A stretch of DNA of 64,000 bases from an uncultured Oscillospiraceae bacterium. Lineage in GTDB: Bacteria > Bacillota > Clostridia > Oscillospirales > Oscillospiraceae. Below are positions 6,921 through 16,337 of this stretch, piece after piece. The first letter of the stretch is position 1; each line of letters starts with the position of its first letter. The translations under genes were made by a program, and so were the position numbers. The stretch lies in assembly GCA_934565415.1 (NCBI GenBank), contig CAKTHQ010000004.1, forward strand, positions 14,311-78,310. Direction: 5' to 3'. The notes beneath the pieces were generated by a model. It was not told the DNA's origin, ran no database searches, and was given only the letters and a program-made list of their open reading frames with translations.

Positions 6921-9900
6921 TTACGCCGCAGCGTTCGCATTGACCCTCTCAATCACCTGGCGAATCCCTGCCCATACGGACAGGTCTGTGAACACCTCCA
7001 CGATGCTGCCGTAGTCGGTAAACGGTGCTTCCTGCAAAACGGACAGGTCTTTCATCATGCCGTTATGGACGATGTACTCCACAATTTGATTCACAAAGTA
7101 AATCTGCCTGCTATCAAGGGTCGTATCATTCAGGTACTGCGCAAAGGCTTCTTTGGCAGCGTTCATGTCAAGCCCGACAATTTCCCGCACGAACTCGCCC
7201 AGCGGTTTCTGGCCGTACGCAGTCTCATAATCCTGTTTCGTACCGACTTCGCTCCAGAGTGCTTTCTCCAATGCCTGTACATCCTCCGCAGTCAATGGAA
7301 TATTCCCCTTCAGCTTGGCAATGACGGCATCATCCATGTGCTGACGTACATAGAACTCCGCCTTGGCCTTGTAGTTCTTCAGATCATCGTTTTCTAACTC
7401 CGATTCTTTCCAGTCTACAGACAGGATTTCGTCATCAAAATTCGTATCGTAGAGTACCTTACTGACCGGAATATACTTGATAAGGTCACGCAGATTTTCC
7501 CGGATATGCTCAAATTCGCAGATTCCGGCGGTCTCCACATAATCTGTGTGCAGGATTTTGTCAATCAGCTCAGCTTGCACCATGATCTCCGGGATATTCG
7601 CAACAGACGCGACGGCAGAAACCTTTTTGAACAGATCGCTCCGCGCCTTGCCGTACTTCTTTCCCGCCAGGTACGCAAGCTCGATGCCGTATAGCAGCGC
7701 GTCGAACCGTAGCGCTTTTGCATCATCCTCTTCCGGTGTAATAAGCGGCGCAAGCTCCTGGCCCATAATCAAGGTATCCTCATAGGTCAGGGCGTTGTAG
7801 CTGTCCGGTTCGGCATATCGCTCTGCATATTTCAAATGCTGGCGGACAGCAAAGTTCTCTTTGTTCAGTTCCCGCACCTTGCGCACCATGTCCTCCACCA
7901 GTGTCTTGCGGAAGGCGATCAGCTCTGTCGTCTGATAGGCCAGATCCTGCAATTTGAAGGCAATTTGAGCTTTCAGATGGAAGATCGCGCCTTGCAGGGC
8001 AATCATATTGGCGGTAGGTCTGCCTTTATTCATGCGGAAGAACTCAAAGTTGCCGCAGAAGTCGAAAATATAGAACTTGTCCTTATCCTTGCCATCCATC
8101 AGCCCTGGACACAATCGGGTGCCGCGCCCGATCATCTGCCAGAATTTTGCCTTGCTCATGACCTTTTTGAAGAACACCAGATTCAGCACCTCCGGCACGT
8201 CAATGCCGGTGTCCAGCATATCCACGGAAATGGCGATTTGCGGCAGCTTCTTCGGGTCGGAAAATTCGTCAATGGCGCTTTGCGCATAGGTCATGTAATT
8301 GTCGATGACCTTGGCAAAGCCGGGAAGGTGTGGGTATTCCTGATTGAAAACCCCGAGGATTTTTTCCGCATGGGTGTGGTTTTTCGCAAAAATGATGGTC
8401 TTGCCCAGCTTGCTGCCGTAGTCGATGGTCAGGCCGTGGGTCATCAGCGTGTTCAGTACCTGTCGGATGGTGTCTTCATTGAAAATCCATTCGTTCAGTG
8501 CCGAGGACGCAATGCGCTCCGGTAATTCTCCGTTTTCGTCCTCAAAGGTGTCCTCGTAGGTTTGCTTGTCCTCGTCGGAAAGCTCGTCGTAGACAATACC
8601 CTGCTCAATAAACTTCAGCTTCGTCTCTACCGACAGGAAATCCACCAGATACCCGTCCTTTACCGCCTGTGCCAGCTCATAGCCATAGGTGGGGACACCG
8701 TTTTCCAGCTCAAATATCTCATAGGTATTCTTGTCGATTTCGTCCTTGGGCGTAGCCGTCAATCCCACCAGCGGCGCGTCGAAATAGTTGAAAATATCCC
8801 GGTATTTGTTATACACCGAGCGGTGGGCCTCGTCGCAGATCACCAGGTCAAAGTGCCCGCAGGTAAAGAGCTTGCCTTCTTCATCCTGCACGCTGTCAAT
8901 GACATTGTACATGGTCTGATAGGTAGAAAAGACGCAGTGAGCGGTATAGTTGTCCTTCTCTTCGCAAAGATTGGTGACGGAGAGATTGGGCAGCAGATTT
9001 GCAAAATTGCGCTTTGCCTGAGTGACCAGACTGCTACGGTCGGCAAGAAACAGGATGTTTTTCACCCAGCCGTGCTGAAGCAGCACATCGCACAGGGCAA
9101 TGACCGTCCTCGTCTTGCCGGAGCCGGTAGCCATGACCAGCAGCGCCTTGCGGCGGTTCCGGGCAAAGGCATCGCAGACGGCCTTGATCGCGCCCTCCTG
9201 ATAGTAGCGCCCGGCGATCTTGCGGTTCACCATGATGTTTTTGAGGCTCGTCCGCATGGTTTGAAGATTGAAGAGTTTCTCCAAATCCCGTTTGGAATAA
9301 ATCGCGGAACACTTGCGCTCAGGGTACAGATTATCCGTAATGTGAGTTTCAAAGCCGTTGGTCAGGAAGATAACCGGGCGGCGGTGATACTTTTTCTCCA
9401 GCAGGTCGGCGTAAAGCTTCGCCTGTTGGCGGCCCTTAGCCACATCCACACAGGTGCGCTTGGCTTCAATCACTGCCAACGGGCGGCCGTCGTCACTGTA
9501 GAGCACATAGTCCGCATAGCCCACCTCGGACTTGTTGGGCATACCGGGCAGCTCGACTTCATTCAGCCAGTCCTTGCCTTCCACCCAGCCCGCGTCCTCC
9601 AGCATGGTGTCGATATACAGCTTGCGGGTCTTGTATTCGGACAGGTCGAGGGGTTTCGGCACATAGGTCTGCTGCTGCTCGGCACGGCGGGCGGTGAGTT
9701 CCTCTTTCAGCGCAGCGTTCTCCGCCATCAGTGCGGCAAGATCAATGTCGCCTACTCCCTTAGCAGGGGAGTCCCCTTGCGGAGCGGTGGCAGCGGGCTG
9801 CTGCAGCAGACTGCGGTCAAAATGTCCCTCGGTGTAGTTTTCGCCATAGCAGTACGCCACAAAATCCAGAAAGACATAGAGATTTTCCAGACACAGCACC

Positions 9901-10220
9901 GCCTGCTCCTCGGTGATTTTCCTGCCGGTGTGGGCGGCATTGTTGCCCATGCGGCGGATCAAATCCATCCGCCGCCAGATGTCCCCGCCCACAATATCCC
10001 GGAAGTCCTCGGCGTTCATGAGGCTCACCAGAGAATCCTGATAAGGCATGACCAGTCCTTTGTCCACGGAGTACATCCACTTCACGGCAAATTCCATCGC
10101 CCGGCGGCAGTTCAGTACGCAAGCCGCTGGGTCAATATGTAAAATCCGCTCGGCGGAGACGGCTACGGAGGCGAAAGATGTGAAGTCTTTTTCGGATAGA
10201 AGAAAGTCAAAGTTTGTCAT
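6921..10220 (-). CDS. hsdR: Type I restriction enzyme subunit R (HsdR)
   Basis: The 1099-residue motor-nuclease subunit that, with HsdM and HsdS, translocates and cuts unmodified DNA. Order: N-terminal DUF4145/HEPN-like region (CRRAMEFAVKWMY ... GNNAAH, about 30-110), coiled-coil linker, HSDR_N nuclease with AVIEAKRT (about 250), SF2 helicase with MATGSGKTRT (Walker A, about 366), ICDEAHRS (about 463), VGLTATP, and MIGRGTRLC. The ATG at 10220 is preferred over 10259 because GGGAGAGA lies just before it. ATGA overlaps the stop of the small ORF upstream. All motifs are intact. It is the last gene of the operon that begins with fic at 16319. Confidence 0.95.
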   Translation of the reverse strand: MTNFDFLLSEKDFTSFASVAVSAERILHIDPAACVLNCRRAMEFAVKWMYSVDKGLVMPYQDSLVSLMNAEDFRDIVGGDIWRRMDLIRRMGNNAAHTGRKITEEQAVLCLENLYVFLDFVAYCYGENYTEGHFDRSLLQQPAATAPQGDSPAKGVGDIDLAALMAENAALKEELTARRAEQQQTYVPKPLDLSEYKTRKLYIDTMLEDAGWVEGKDWLNEVELPGMPNKSEVGYADYVLYSDDGRPLAVIEAKRTCVDVAKGRQQAKLYADLLEKKYHRRPVIFLTNGFETHITDNLYPERKCSAIYSKRDLEKLFNLQTMRTSLKNIMVNRKIAGRYYQEGAIKAVCDAFARNRRKALLVMATGSGKTRTVIALCDVLLQHGWVKNILFLADRSSLVTQAKRNFANLLPNLSVTNLCEEKDNYTAHCVFSTYQTMYNVIDSVQDEEGKLFTCGHFDLVICDEAHRSVYNKYRDIFNYFDAPLVGLTATPKDEIDKNTYEIFELENGVPTYGYELAQAVKDGYLVDFLSVETKLKFIEQGIVYDELSDEDKQTYEDTFEDENGELPERIASSALNEWIFNEDTIRQVLNTLMTHGLTIDYGSKLGKTIIFAKNHTHAEKILGVFNQEYPHLPGFAKVIDNYMTYAQSAIDEFSDPKKLPQIAISVDMLDTGIDVPEVLNLVFFKKVMSKAKFWQMIGRGTRLCPGLMDGKDKDKFYIFDFCGNFEFFRMNKGRPTANMIALQGAIFHLKAQIAFKLQDLAYQTTELIAFRKTLVEDMVRKVRELNKENFAVRQHLKYAERYAEPDSYNALTYEDTLIMGQELAPLITPEEDDAKALRFDALLYGIELAYLAGKKYGKARSDLFKKVSAVASVANIPEIMVQAELIDKILHTDYVETAGICEFEHIRENLRDLIKYIPVSKVLYDTNFDDEILSVDWKESELENDDLKNYKAKAEFYVRQHMDDAVIAKLKGNIPLTAEDVQALEKALWSEVGTKQDYETAYGQKPLGEFVREIVGLDMNAAKEAFAQYLNDTTLDSRQIYFVNQIVEYIVHNGMMKDLSVLQEAPFTDYGSIVEVFTDLSVWAGIRQVIERVNANAAA

Positions 10221-10462
10221 GATCGTCTCTCCCTGATAATCGTGTCTATTTGCTGGCATACCGCAGCTTGCGCTCGTGGGACGTCATATTCTGGCGCAGA
10301 GCCTTTGCTTTTTCGCATTTTATCTTTTGGTATTTGCATAAGACTATCTCCGAACTGTTTTGGGCCTTCTCGGTACTTGTACGCTTCATTTAACTGCGCC
10401 CGATGCTGTTTGCATATTTTCGCTCTCAGCTGCTGTTCTGACAATGATTTCTCGAATATCAC
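10217..10462 (-). CDS. Small ORF translationally coupled to hsdR, 81 aa
   Basis: Basic, hydrophilic frame with KYREGPKQFGDSLMQIPKDK and a C-terminal AVCQQIDTIIRERRS. Its TGA overlaps the hsdR ATG, and the hsdR RBS lies inside its last codons, which argues for real translation. Its 5' part overlaps the preceding gene by 77 bp, so the true start may be a later Met, or it could be the frameshifted tail of that gene. No family recognised. Confidence 0.35.
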   Translation of the reverse strand: MIFEKSLSEQQLRAKICKQHRAQLNEAYKYREGPKQFGDSLMQIPKDKMRKSKGSAPEYDVPRAQAAVCQQIDTIIRERRS

Positions 10463-10883
10463 ACAGTGTCTTCTTTATGTCCCTCTCTATAAGACATGCG
10501 TTGTAGTCTTCCCGTTTCCCTCTAGCGTATTTGCTGCCATTATCTACAAAATCGTTCCAGTACACTCCCGGTTCCCCAAACCTGAACGGGAAGTGCATTG
10601 GGAACATACTTCCGCAAACTTCGCGATAGATGATTTCCAGTGATTGATCGTGCTTTATTTGATTGTTCAGATATGCGAATGCACGGAAATAAAGGTCATC
10701 TTCCTTGGACAAAAGAGAATGATTTATCCTTGCATAGTAGTCAGCAATTTGGTGTACAGCACCCACTATATCACTATGAAGCTGGATTTCTAGTTCTGCA
10801 AATTTTGTGTTATCCGTAATCCTATCAATCGCTGTAATTGCGTCATCAATCCCTTTTAGCGCAATATCGTAAAATATGGTCAT
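10386..10883 (-). CDS. Hypothetical protein in the R-M operon, 165 aa
   Basis: A soluble, mostly helical 165-residue frame (MTIFYDIALKGIDDAITAID ... HQIADYYARINHSLLSKEDD). An RBS (AGGAGGATGA) precedes the ATG. The RxxxxH signature of HEPN toxins is not clear. It lies between the cyclase-like gene and hsdR on the same strand, so it is probably co-transcribed. I do not recognise the family. If the cyclase-like protein is an immune signalling enzyme, this would be the nearest candidate partner, but nothing in the sequence shows a ligand-binding domain. Confidence 0.6.
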   Translation of the reverse strand: MTIFYDIALKGIDDAITAIDRITDNTKFAELEIQLHSDIVGAVHQIADYYARINHSLLSKEDDLYFRAFAYLNNQIKHDQSLEIIYREVCGSMFPMHFPFRFGEPGVYWNDFVDNGSKYARGKREDYNACLIERDIKKTLCDIREIIVRTAAESENMQTASGAVK

Positions 10884-10955
10884 TTCATCCTCCTGTACCG
10901 GAATGTTTCCTCTTGTGAACTACCCAAAATATTCTGACTGGACATTAGACTTCCT

Positions 10956-11660
10956 CTATTTTATAGGCTCGCGGAATTCAGGAACACGGGAGCCCTTATT
11001 GACACACAGATTAAAATGAGTCCTTAACCATAGATATTTCTCACGGACACGAGCATTTTGCTCAGTTGCAATTTTCATTTCAATTAGATTTTTCAACCTA
11101 GCTAATTCCGGTGAATAATCGAAATATTTTAATGTCTCTACCATTTTCAGTCCGTCGTCAGTATCGCACACATACATTATCTCTTCTCCACCATTCGACT
11201 GTGCTATTCCATCTTCATAGGTGCCTCTTGTCATAATAATTCTTGGATATATGGCAAGACTTTCTTCCATTCGGTATGCATCAATCAAGCCCGGGCCAAA
11301 CATTTCCGACCCATTAATGTACATTTCTCCTTTAACAATAGCTCCTCTAAGCAGTACAGGCGACTCCTCCGAATATAAGTAGTGCTGAATCATCATACAG
11401 TGACTTGTAAGGGCTTCAAATGCTCCGTAAATTGACGTAGGAATGGCGCAAACTATTGTATCGGAGAAAAACAGAAATTTCGTATTTTGCTCTAATTCGG
11501 TTGCCGCATGACCATCAAATGCAGTACCTCGGGTTATCCTTTTCAGTGCTTTAATCCTTGTAAATATACCGTGGATAATGGTGGCATCTTCTTTCCCAAT
11601 TTTACTAGAAAAGCCCAGAATATCAAGGAAGGCAATGTAGTATTCTTTGTAGTTTATCAT
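10956..11660 (-). CDS. Class III nucleotide-cyclase-like protein, 234 aa
   Basis: A soluble single-domain protein with the cyclase-homology pattern: YIAFLDILGFSSKI (first metal-binding Asp in DxxGF), FLFFSDTIVCAI (second Asp on the next hairpin), LLRGAIVKGEMYING, then MFGPGLIDAYRMEE and AIYPRIIMTRG. This is a common uncharacterised family related in fold to class III adenylate/guanylate cyclases and GGDEF proteins. The ATG at 11660 sits 6 nt after AAGGAG. It lies directly downstream of hsdS (10-bp gap), inside an R-M operon. Pycsar systems use such cyclases to make cCMP/cUMP as an anti-phage alarm, but no obvious effector is adjacent, so the signalling role is inference. Confidence 0.65.
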   Translation of the reverse strand: MINYKEYYIAFLDILGFSSKIGKEDATIIHGIFTRIKALKRITRGTAFDGHAATELEQNTKFLFFSDTIVCAIPTSIYGAFEALTSHCMMIQHYLYSEESPVLLRGAIVKGEMYINGSEMFGPGLIDAYRMEESLAIYPRIIMTRGTYEDGIAQSNGGEEIMYVCDTDDGLKMVETLKYFDYSPELARLKNLIEMKIATEQNARVREKYLWLRTHFNLCVNKGSRVPEFREPIK

Positions 11661-11670
11661 CATATTCTCC

Positions 11671-12840
11671 TTATCCAAAATATTTCTGCATCAGACTGTC
11701 AAATAACAGTTGTGCTTCGTCCAGAGCTTTTTGTATGGCAGCTTTTGATTTGTCGGTCTGGGTGACGAAGGCGGCGAACTGGTTCTGCAAACCTAGTGGA
11801 GGAATCAAAACTGGCAATGCTTTCAGCTGCCTCATGTTAATACTCGCAATTCCCGTTGTCTGTTTCGCACAACCAAGAAAATAGCGTTTTGCCCGCTGGT
11901 GCTGTAAATACTCCGCAAAGTACACAGGCAAAATATGCGTTTCATCAAGACGAACGCGAAAAATGTGGTTTTGGTGAATACAATTTTCCAGAGGCGTTTT
12001 GATGATAGCTCCTCTCCCGAGCTTATCTGGATCGCCACCTTCTGTCATCAGCACATCGTCCGGTAAAAGACGATATTGGTTTATCTCCTGTTCTGTAGCC
12101 TCAATTGTTTTTACTGTTGTCCAATCAATATAGCCTTCCTTGACATTGGATACAGCCATATAAGGGACTTTTATCAAATGTTTTTCACTGACTTTTCTCC
12201 CTTTTGTGATACCAGAAACAATATCAGCCATTGATTCCAGTGGGGCCTCATTCCATTCTTCGATATTTAGAAACATATCCCCAAAGAGTTCGACAAATCG
12301 GGCTTTGACGAGGTCATCCAGCTTTTGGAGCTGCTGCTGGCAGTATTCAATGACTTTTGCGTTTTTATCAAGTATGTCCACAGTCTGCCGCTGTGTCGGC
12401 AAGGCTGGTAATGGAACTTCAAGATTACGAAGTATAGATAAGTTAATATTATTTTGTGCTACGCCCCGACCCAAATTGTTTACATACGATTTTTTCGATT
12501 TAAGATAGTAGTATAGATAGTCCGCTAATACTTCATCCTGATTTTTGATTGTGATTCCAGCGATTGCCTGATTGGTACAGGCATCAATGGTTAAAATTCC
12601 CGCTTCGCCGAGTGTTGCAAAAATGGTATATAGTATTGTTCCTTTAGAAAGCATTTTTGCGGACGATCCGTCAAGCCCTGCTTGCGTAATATATTCATCT
12701 GCCTTACTGACATGCTTTTCCTTTATATCTCCTATTTTTATCCAAGGGATGGTACCACCATCCCAAAATTCTGTATTTGTTCTCGACGGAGTTCCGCCAG
12801 AAACAATAGTACATATTTCCCCAAGCTTCTTTATATCCAT
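11671..12840 (-). CDS. hsdS: Type I R-M specificity subunit (HsdS)
   Basis: 389 residues with two target-recognition domains, each recognising half of a bipartite DNA site. TRD1 starts KLGEICTIVSGGTPSRTN with GGTIPWIKIGDI, ends NLEVPLPALPTQRQTVDILD and leads into a coiled-coil spacer (QQLQKLDDLVKARFVELFGD). TRD2 begins APLESMADIVSGITKGRK and ends LPVLIPPLGLQNQFAAF with a second helix. Length is standard. Only one hsdS is present, with no inverted partial copies that would suggest phase-variable shuffling. Confidence 0.95.
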   Translation of the reverse strand: MDIKKLGEICTIVSGGTPSRTNTEFWDGGTIPWIKIGDIKEKHVSKADEYITQAGLDGSSAKMLSKGTILYTIFATLGEAGILTIDACTNQAIAGITIKNQDEVLADYLYYYLKSKKSYVNNLGRGVAQNNINLSILRNLEVPLPALPTQRQTVDILDKNAKVIEYCQQQLQKLDDLVKARFVELFGDMFLNIEEWNEAPLESMADIVSGITKGRKVSEKHLIKVPYMAVSNVKEGYIDWTTVKTIEATEQEINQYRLLPDDVLMTEGGDPDKLGRGAIIKTPLENCIHQNHIFRVRLDETHILPVYFAEYLQHQRAKRYFLGCAKQTTGIASINMRQLKALPVLIPPLGLQNQFAAFVTQTDKSKAAIQKALDEAQLLFDSLMQKYFG

Positions 12841-12867
12841 CCATTCATCCCCACAAATCCGAATTTT

Positions 12868-13752
12868 TCATTCCTTTTCATTCTCATCGGTAACGCTCTC
12901 AATCATTCCGACCACAGCATTTCCAAGCAGCATCGTCTGTGCGTTTCCGGAAGTAACAACGGGCCGCCCGGTCTGGGATTCGATCTCCTTCCGGGCGTTT
13001 CCTGCCACTTTGCCACCCTGTTTGGCAACGGCACGGTTCTCCTCCAATCCCTGCGGATTCTGCGCGTTGGTGAGTTCCGTTGTGGTGGCCTCAGCCAGCA
13101 TATTCAGTGCCAGCTCCAACGTGCTCATGTTATCCCGCAGATTTTCCTTTTTCAGCCCCTTGAGATTCTTATACTGCCGGGTCGTCATACCGGACCAGGC
13201 TTTCGTAACCTCATCTGTCAGGATCCCGTATTCCGTTCCTTTTTTGACCCCATGGGCATCCCATGCGTCTGTCAATTCTTTGCGGGCGCGAATGGTCTGC
13301 AACCGCTGGTTAATCCATTCGGGAGAATACCCCTTCTTTGCGTAGGTGTCCAACGCACGCTCGATGGTCAGCTCCGGGTCGATGATTTCCTCAATGCGCT
13401 CACGGCCGACCATAGCCAGCCACAGCTTAAACGGTTCTGCTTTCTTGGACGGAATGGATTGGATGATGCGAAGAAGCTGCTCCGTGGTGGCTACATCGGT
13501 CTTGTATCGTTTACCGTCTTTCGGTGACTTCATTCTGAGTTGCTTACAATTTGTAAGCGACTCATCTGCCCCTTCGCCCCTTAAACGCTTTTTCAGTACC
13601 GCCCAATAAGTGCTCGCTTTTCTTGTTTCGGTTTGCTCGGTCAGCACTGCGACAACATCAACCACCGAAAAATACCATTCCTCCTTAGCCTCATCCCACG
13701 CAGTGCGAATCGGTTGATTTTCAAAAATTTGCAGCTTATCATTCTCGGTCAT
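12868..13752 (-). CDS. BRO-family / DinD-like protein in the hsd operon
   Basis: 294 residues. The N-terminal BRO-N-like region has WYFSVVDVVAVLTEQ and YWAVLKKRL, followed by LLRIIQSIPSKKAEPFKLWL. The C-terminal part includes DNMSTLELALNMLAEATTTE and AKQGGKVAGNARKEIESQTG, as in DinD-like proteins. BRO domains bind DNA and occur in phage antirepressors. Members often sit between hsdM and hsdS in clostridial type I loci, as here, suggesting a regulatory or immunity-linked role that is not established. The start overlaps the hsdM stop by 4 bp (ATGA). Confidence 0.8.
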   Translation of the reverse strand: MTENDKLQIFENQPIRTAWDEAKEEWYFSVVDVVAVLTEQTETRKASTYWAVLKKRLRGEGADESLTNCKQLRMKSPKDGKRYKTDVATTEQLLRIIQSIPSKKAEPFKLWLAMVGRERIEEIIDPELTIERALDTYAKKGYSPEWINQRLQTIRARKELTDAWDAHGVKKGTEYGILTDEVTKAWSGMTTRQYKNLKGLKKENLRDNMSTLELALNMLAEATTTELTNAQNPQGLEENRAVAKQGGKVAGNARKEIESQTGRPVVTSGNAQTMLLGNAVVGMIESVTDENEKE

Positions 13753-15260
13753 AGGTTTTCTCCTTTCAGCATTTCCTCCAATTCGTCCATTGCCGCGCTG
13801 ATCTCTTTCTCCAGCGCCCGGATTTCCGCCATGATTTCCCCCGTAGGCGGATACTCCACAGGCTTATACTCCGTTTTCTTGTACTTGTTGATGGACAGGT
13901 CATAGCCGTTGTCCACGATCTCCGCCTTGGGTACGAAGAAGGATTTTTCCGTGCGCTGGCGGCCATTTTCCGCCTCCGGATTGCGGAACCGGGCAATGAT
14001 GTCGGGAATGTCATTATCGGCAACCGGGCTTCGCTTGTCATCCAGACTGAAGCCGTCGGCCCTCATGTCATAGAACCAGACCTTATCCGTGCCGCCGTGG
14101 CCGGTCTTGGTGAAGATCAGAACGGCGGTGGACACGCCGGCGTAGGGCTTGAACACGCCGCTGGGCATGGAGATCACCGCCTCCAGCCGGTTGCCCTCAA
14201 TCAGCTCCTTGCGGATGGCCTTGTGGGCGGTAGAGGAACCGAACAGCACGCCGTCCGGCACGATACAAGCGCAGCGCCCGCCGACGCGCAGCATCCGCAG
14301 GAACAGAGTCAGAAACAGCAGTTCCGTCTTCTTGGTTTTGCAGACCCTCAGCAAATCCGCCGACACGGTATCGGCATCCAGACTGCCTTTGAATGGCGGA
14401 TTGGCAAGAATGAGAGAATATTTCTCCTTGTCTTGGTTCTGGTCGGACAGACTGTCCCGGTACTCGATAAAGGGACTCGCGATGCCGTGGGTCATCATGT
14501 TCATCGCGCCGATCCGGAGCATGGTGCGATCCATGTCGTAGCCGAAGAACATGTGGTTCATATAATGGTCTTTCTTCTGGCGGTTGAAGAAGATTTCCTC
14601 TTTTCGGGTTTCTTTCAGGTATTCGCCCGCCGAAACAAGGAAACCGGAGGTGCCGCAGGCCGGGTCGCAGATGACGTCATCGGCTTTCGGATCCATCAGC
14701 TCCACCATCATGCGGATGATATGGCGCGGGGTACGGAACTGACCGTTGCGGCCGGACTGGCTGATTTTGCTGAGCAGATATTCGTAGGTGTCGCCGCGCA
14801 CGTCCACCGCCTGCGATTCGCTCATCAGGCGGTAAATCTCATCCAGCGCGTCCACCACCTTAGAAAGCAGTAGCGGCGTGGGCAGCTTGAAAATGGCGTC
14901 ATCCATGTATTTGGAATAGGCGCTGTTTTTGTCGCCGTGGAGATTCTTGATAAAGGGAAATACCCACTCCTGCACGACGGAGTACATTTTCCCTGCCGGG
15001 AAGTCATGAAATACACTCCATTTGAGCTGCTGGCCGTCGATGGTGCGCTCGCCCACCTGCACCTCATCGGTGAAGATGCTGGTATAAGGCAGCCCCAGCA
15101 TGGCAGCCTCTTTTGCCCGGAGATTGTCCGAATCATCCAGGTCGTGAATGAACATCAGATAGGTGATCTGCTCGATCACGTCCAGCGGATTCACCAGACC
15201 GCCCGCCGCAAAAATATCCCAAAGACCGTCGATTTTATTTTTCAGTTCGCCTGTAATCAT
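13749..15260 (-). CDS. hsdM: Type I R-M DNA methyltransferase (HsdM)
   Basis: 503 residues. Begins with the helical HsdM_N region (GLWDIFAAGGLVNPLDVIEQ), then the N6-adenine methyltransferase: DVICDPACGTSGFLVSAGEY (SAM motif I, about 195-215) and LILANPPFKGSL (catalytic NPPF). It methylates the adenines recognised by HsdS. The start is adjacent to the fic stop (15261). Full length with all motifs visible. Confidence 0.96.
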   Translation of the reverse strand: MITGELKNKIDGLWDIFAAGGLVNPLDVIEQITYLMFIHDLDDSDNLRAKEAAMLGLPYTSIFTDEVQVGERTIDGQQLKWSVFHDFPAGKMYSVVQEWVFPFIKNLHGDKNSAYSKYMDDAIFKLPTPLLLSKVVDALDEIYRLMSESQAVDVRGDTYEYLLSKISQSGRNGQFRTPRHIIRMMVELMDPKADDVICDPACGTSGFLVSAGEYLKETRKEEIFFNRQKKDHYMNHMFFGYDMDRTMLRIGAMNMMTHGIASPFIEYRDSLSDQNQDKEKYSLILANPPFKGSLDADTVSADLLRVCKTKKTELLFLTLFLRMLRVGGRCACIVPDGVLFGSSTAHKAIRKELIEGNRLEAVISMPSGVFKPYAGVSTAVLIFTKTGHGGTDKVWFYDMRADGFSLDDKRSPVADNDIPDIIARFRNPEAENGRQRTEKSFFVPKAEIVDNGYDLSINKYKKTEYKPVEYPPTGEIMAEIRALEKEISAAMDELEEMLKGENL

Positions 15261-16319
15261 TTATTCTCTCTCCCTGTTCCAAATATAAGAAGTGTAGCGT
15301 CCGCCGCTGAGTTTGATGATCTCGTCGGATTTCAGCAAATCTGCCAGTGTCCGCTGGACGGTGATCTGACTGATATCCGGGCATTTTTCCATGATTTCGC
15401 TTTTGGTGATCTTGCCAAGGTGGTTTTTGATGACCTCCCGCACCCGGCCGGGCTTGGAAAGCCCCTTTGTTGTCAGCAATTCGATCCGGCTTTCGAAATC
15501 CCGGTAAGCCGCCACCAGAATACCCAGCATATAGGTGACAAAGGGTGCATCATCGTTTGTGCCTTCGTGCCAGTTATAAGAGCTGGCCTGTAAGGCTTCG
15601 TAATAGGTCTCCTTGGTGTCGGAGATCAGCTTCTCAATACTAATATATTTGCCTACGATATAGCCGGAGCGGTACAAGAGCAGCAGCGTCAGGAGCCTGC
15701 TCATGCGGCCGTTGCCGTCGTTGAAGGGATGGATGCAGAGAAAATCCAGTATAAAGATGGGAATCAGCAGCAGTGGGTCCAGTTCCGCATCCTGCATTGC
15801 CGATTCAAAAGCATTGCACAATGCAGCAATGGTCTCCGGTGTTTCCCATGCTGGTACAGGCTCAAACCGAACGATTTGCTGGCCGTCCGGCAATTCCTCG
15901 GCAATCACATTGTCCGAATTTTTGAAGCTGCCGCCGATGGACTTGCCGCTGTATTTGTACAGATCCCGATGAAGCTGCAAAATGATGGAAGGCTTTGGCG
16001 GGATAAAGTCATGACTTTCATGAATTGTTGCAAGTACATCGCGGTATCCGGCGATCTCTTTTTCGCTGCGGCTCCGGGGCATGGTTTTCTCACGGACGAT
16101 TTTTTTCAGGCGGTCGTTTGTTGTAATAATGCCCTCGATGCGGTTGGAGGCTTCAGTGCTCTGTATCTTTGCAACCTCCAAGAGATCAGACAGTTCATCC
16201 ACCTTTGCCTCGATAAAAAGGTTTTGCTGCCCTTTGTATTCGTGTATTTGCGTCAGGTAGGCCACGACCTCCGGTGTCAGGAGCTTTTTAAATTCTGCTT
16301 TGAAGTTGAAATCCCTCAT
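15261..16319 (-). CDS. Fic-domain protein with inhibitory helix and winged helix
   Basis: 352 residues. The N-terminal helix carries SNRIEG, matching the [ST]xxxE[GN] inhibitory motif of class II Fic enzymes. The Fic core has HPFNDGNGRMSR (about 195-206), the catalytic loop that transfers AMP or another nucleotide moiety to a hydroxyl side chain. The C-terminus is a winged helix (KSEIMEKCPDISQITVQRTL). It is the first gene after the operon promoter. Because the HTH could read the promoter repeats, it may regulate the operon; this is inference. RBS GAGG lies 8 nt before the ATG. Confidence 0.92.
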   Translation of the reverse strand: MRDFNFKAEFKKLLTPEVVAYLTQIHEYKGQQNLFIEAKVDELSDLLEVAKIQSTEASNRIEGIITTNDRLKKIVREKTMPRSRSEKEIAGYRDVLATIHESHDFIPPKPSIILQLHRDLYKYSGKSIGGSFKNSDNVIAEELPDGQQIVRFEPVPAWETPETIAALCNAFESAMQDAELDPLLLIPIFILDFLCIHPFNDGNGRMSRLLTLLLLYRSGYIVGKYISIEKLISDTKETYYEALQASSYNWHEGTNDDAPFVTYMLGILVAAYRDFESRIELLTTKGLSKPGRVREVIKNHLGKITKSEIMEKCPDISQITVQRTLADLLKSDEIIKLSGGRYTSYIWNRERE

Positions 16320-16337
16320 TCAATTTCCTCACTTGAC

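Noticed and set aside
9750-9790. A small interspersed repeat inside hsdR
   Set aside because: CTCCCTTAGCAGGGGAGTCC looks repeat-like and lies in the linker after the N-terminal domain, but there is no second copy here to support it.
8562-10142. 526-codon open frame on the plus strand
   Set aside because: It lies wholly antisense to hsdR, whose helicase and nuclease motifs are unmistakable.
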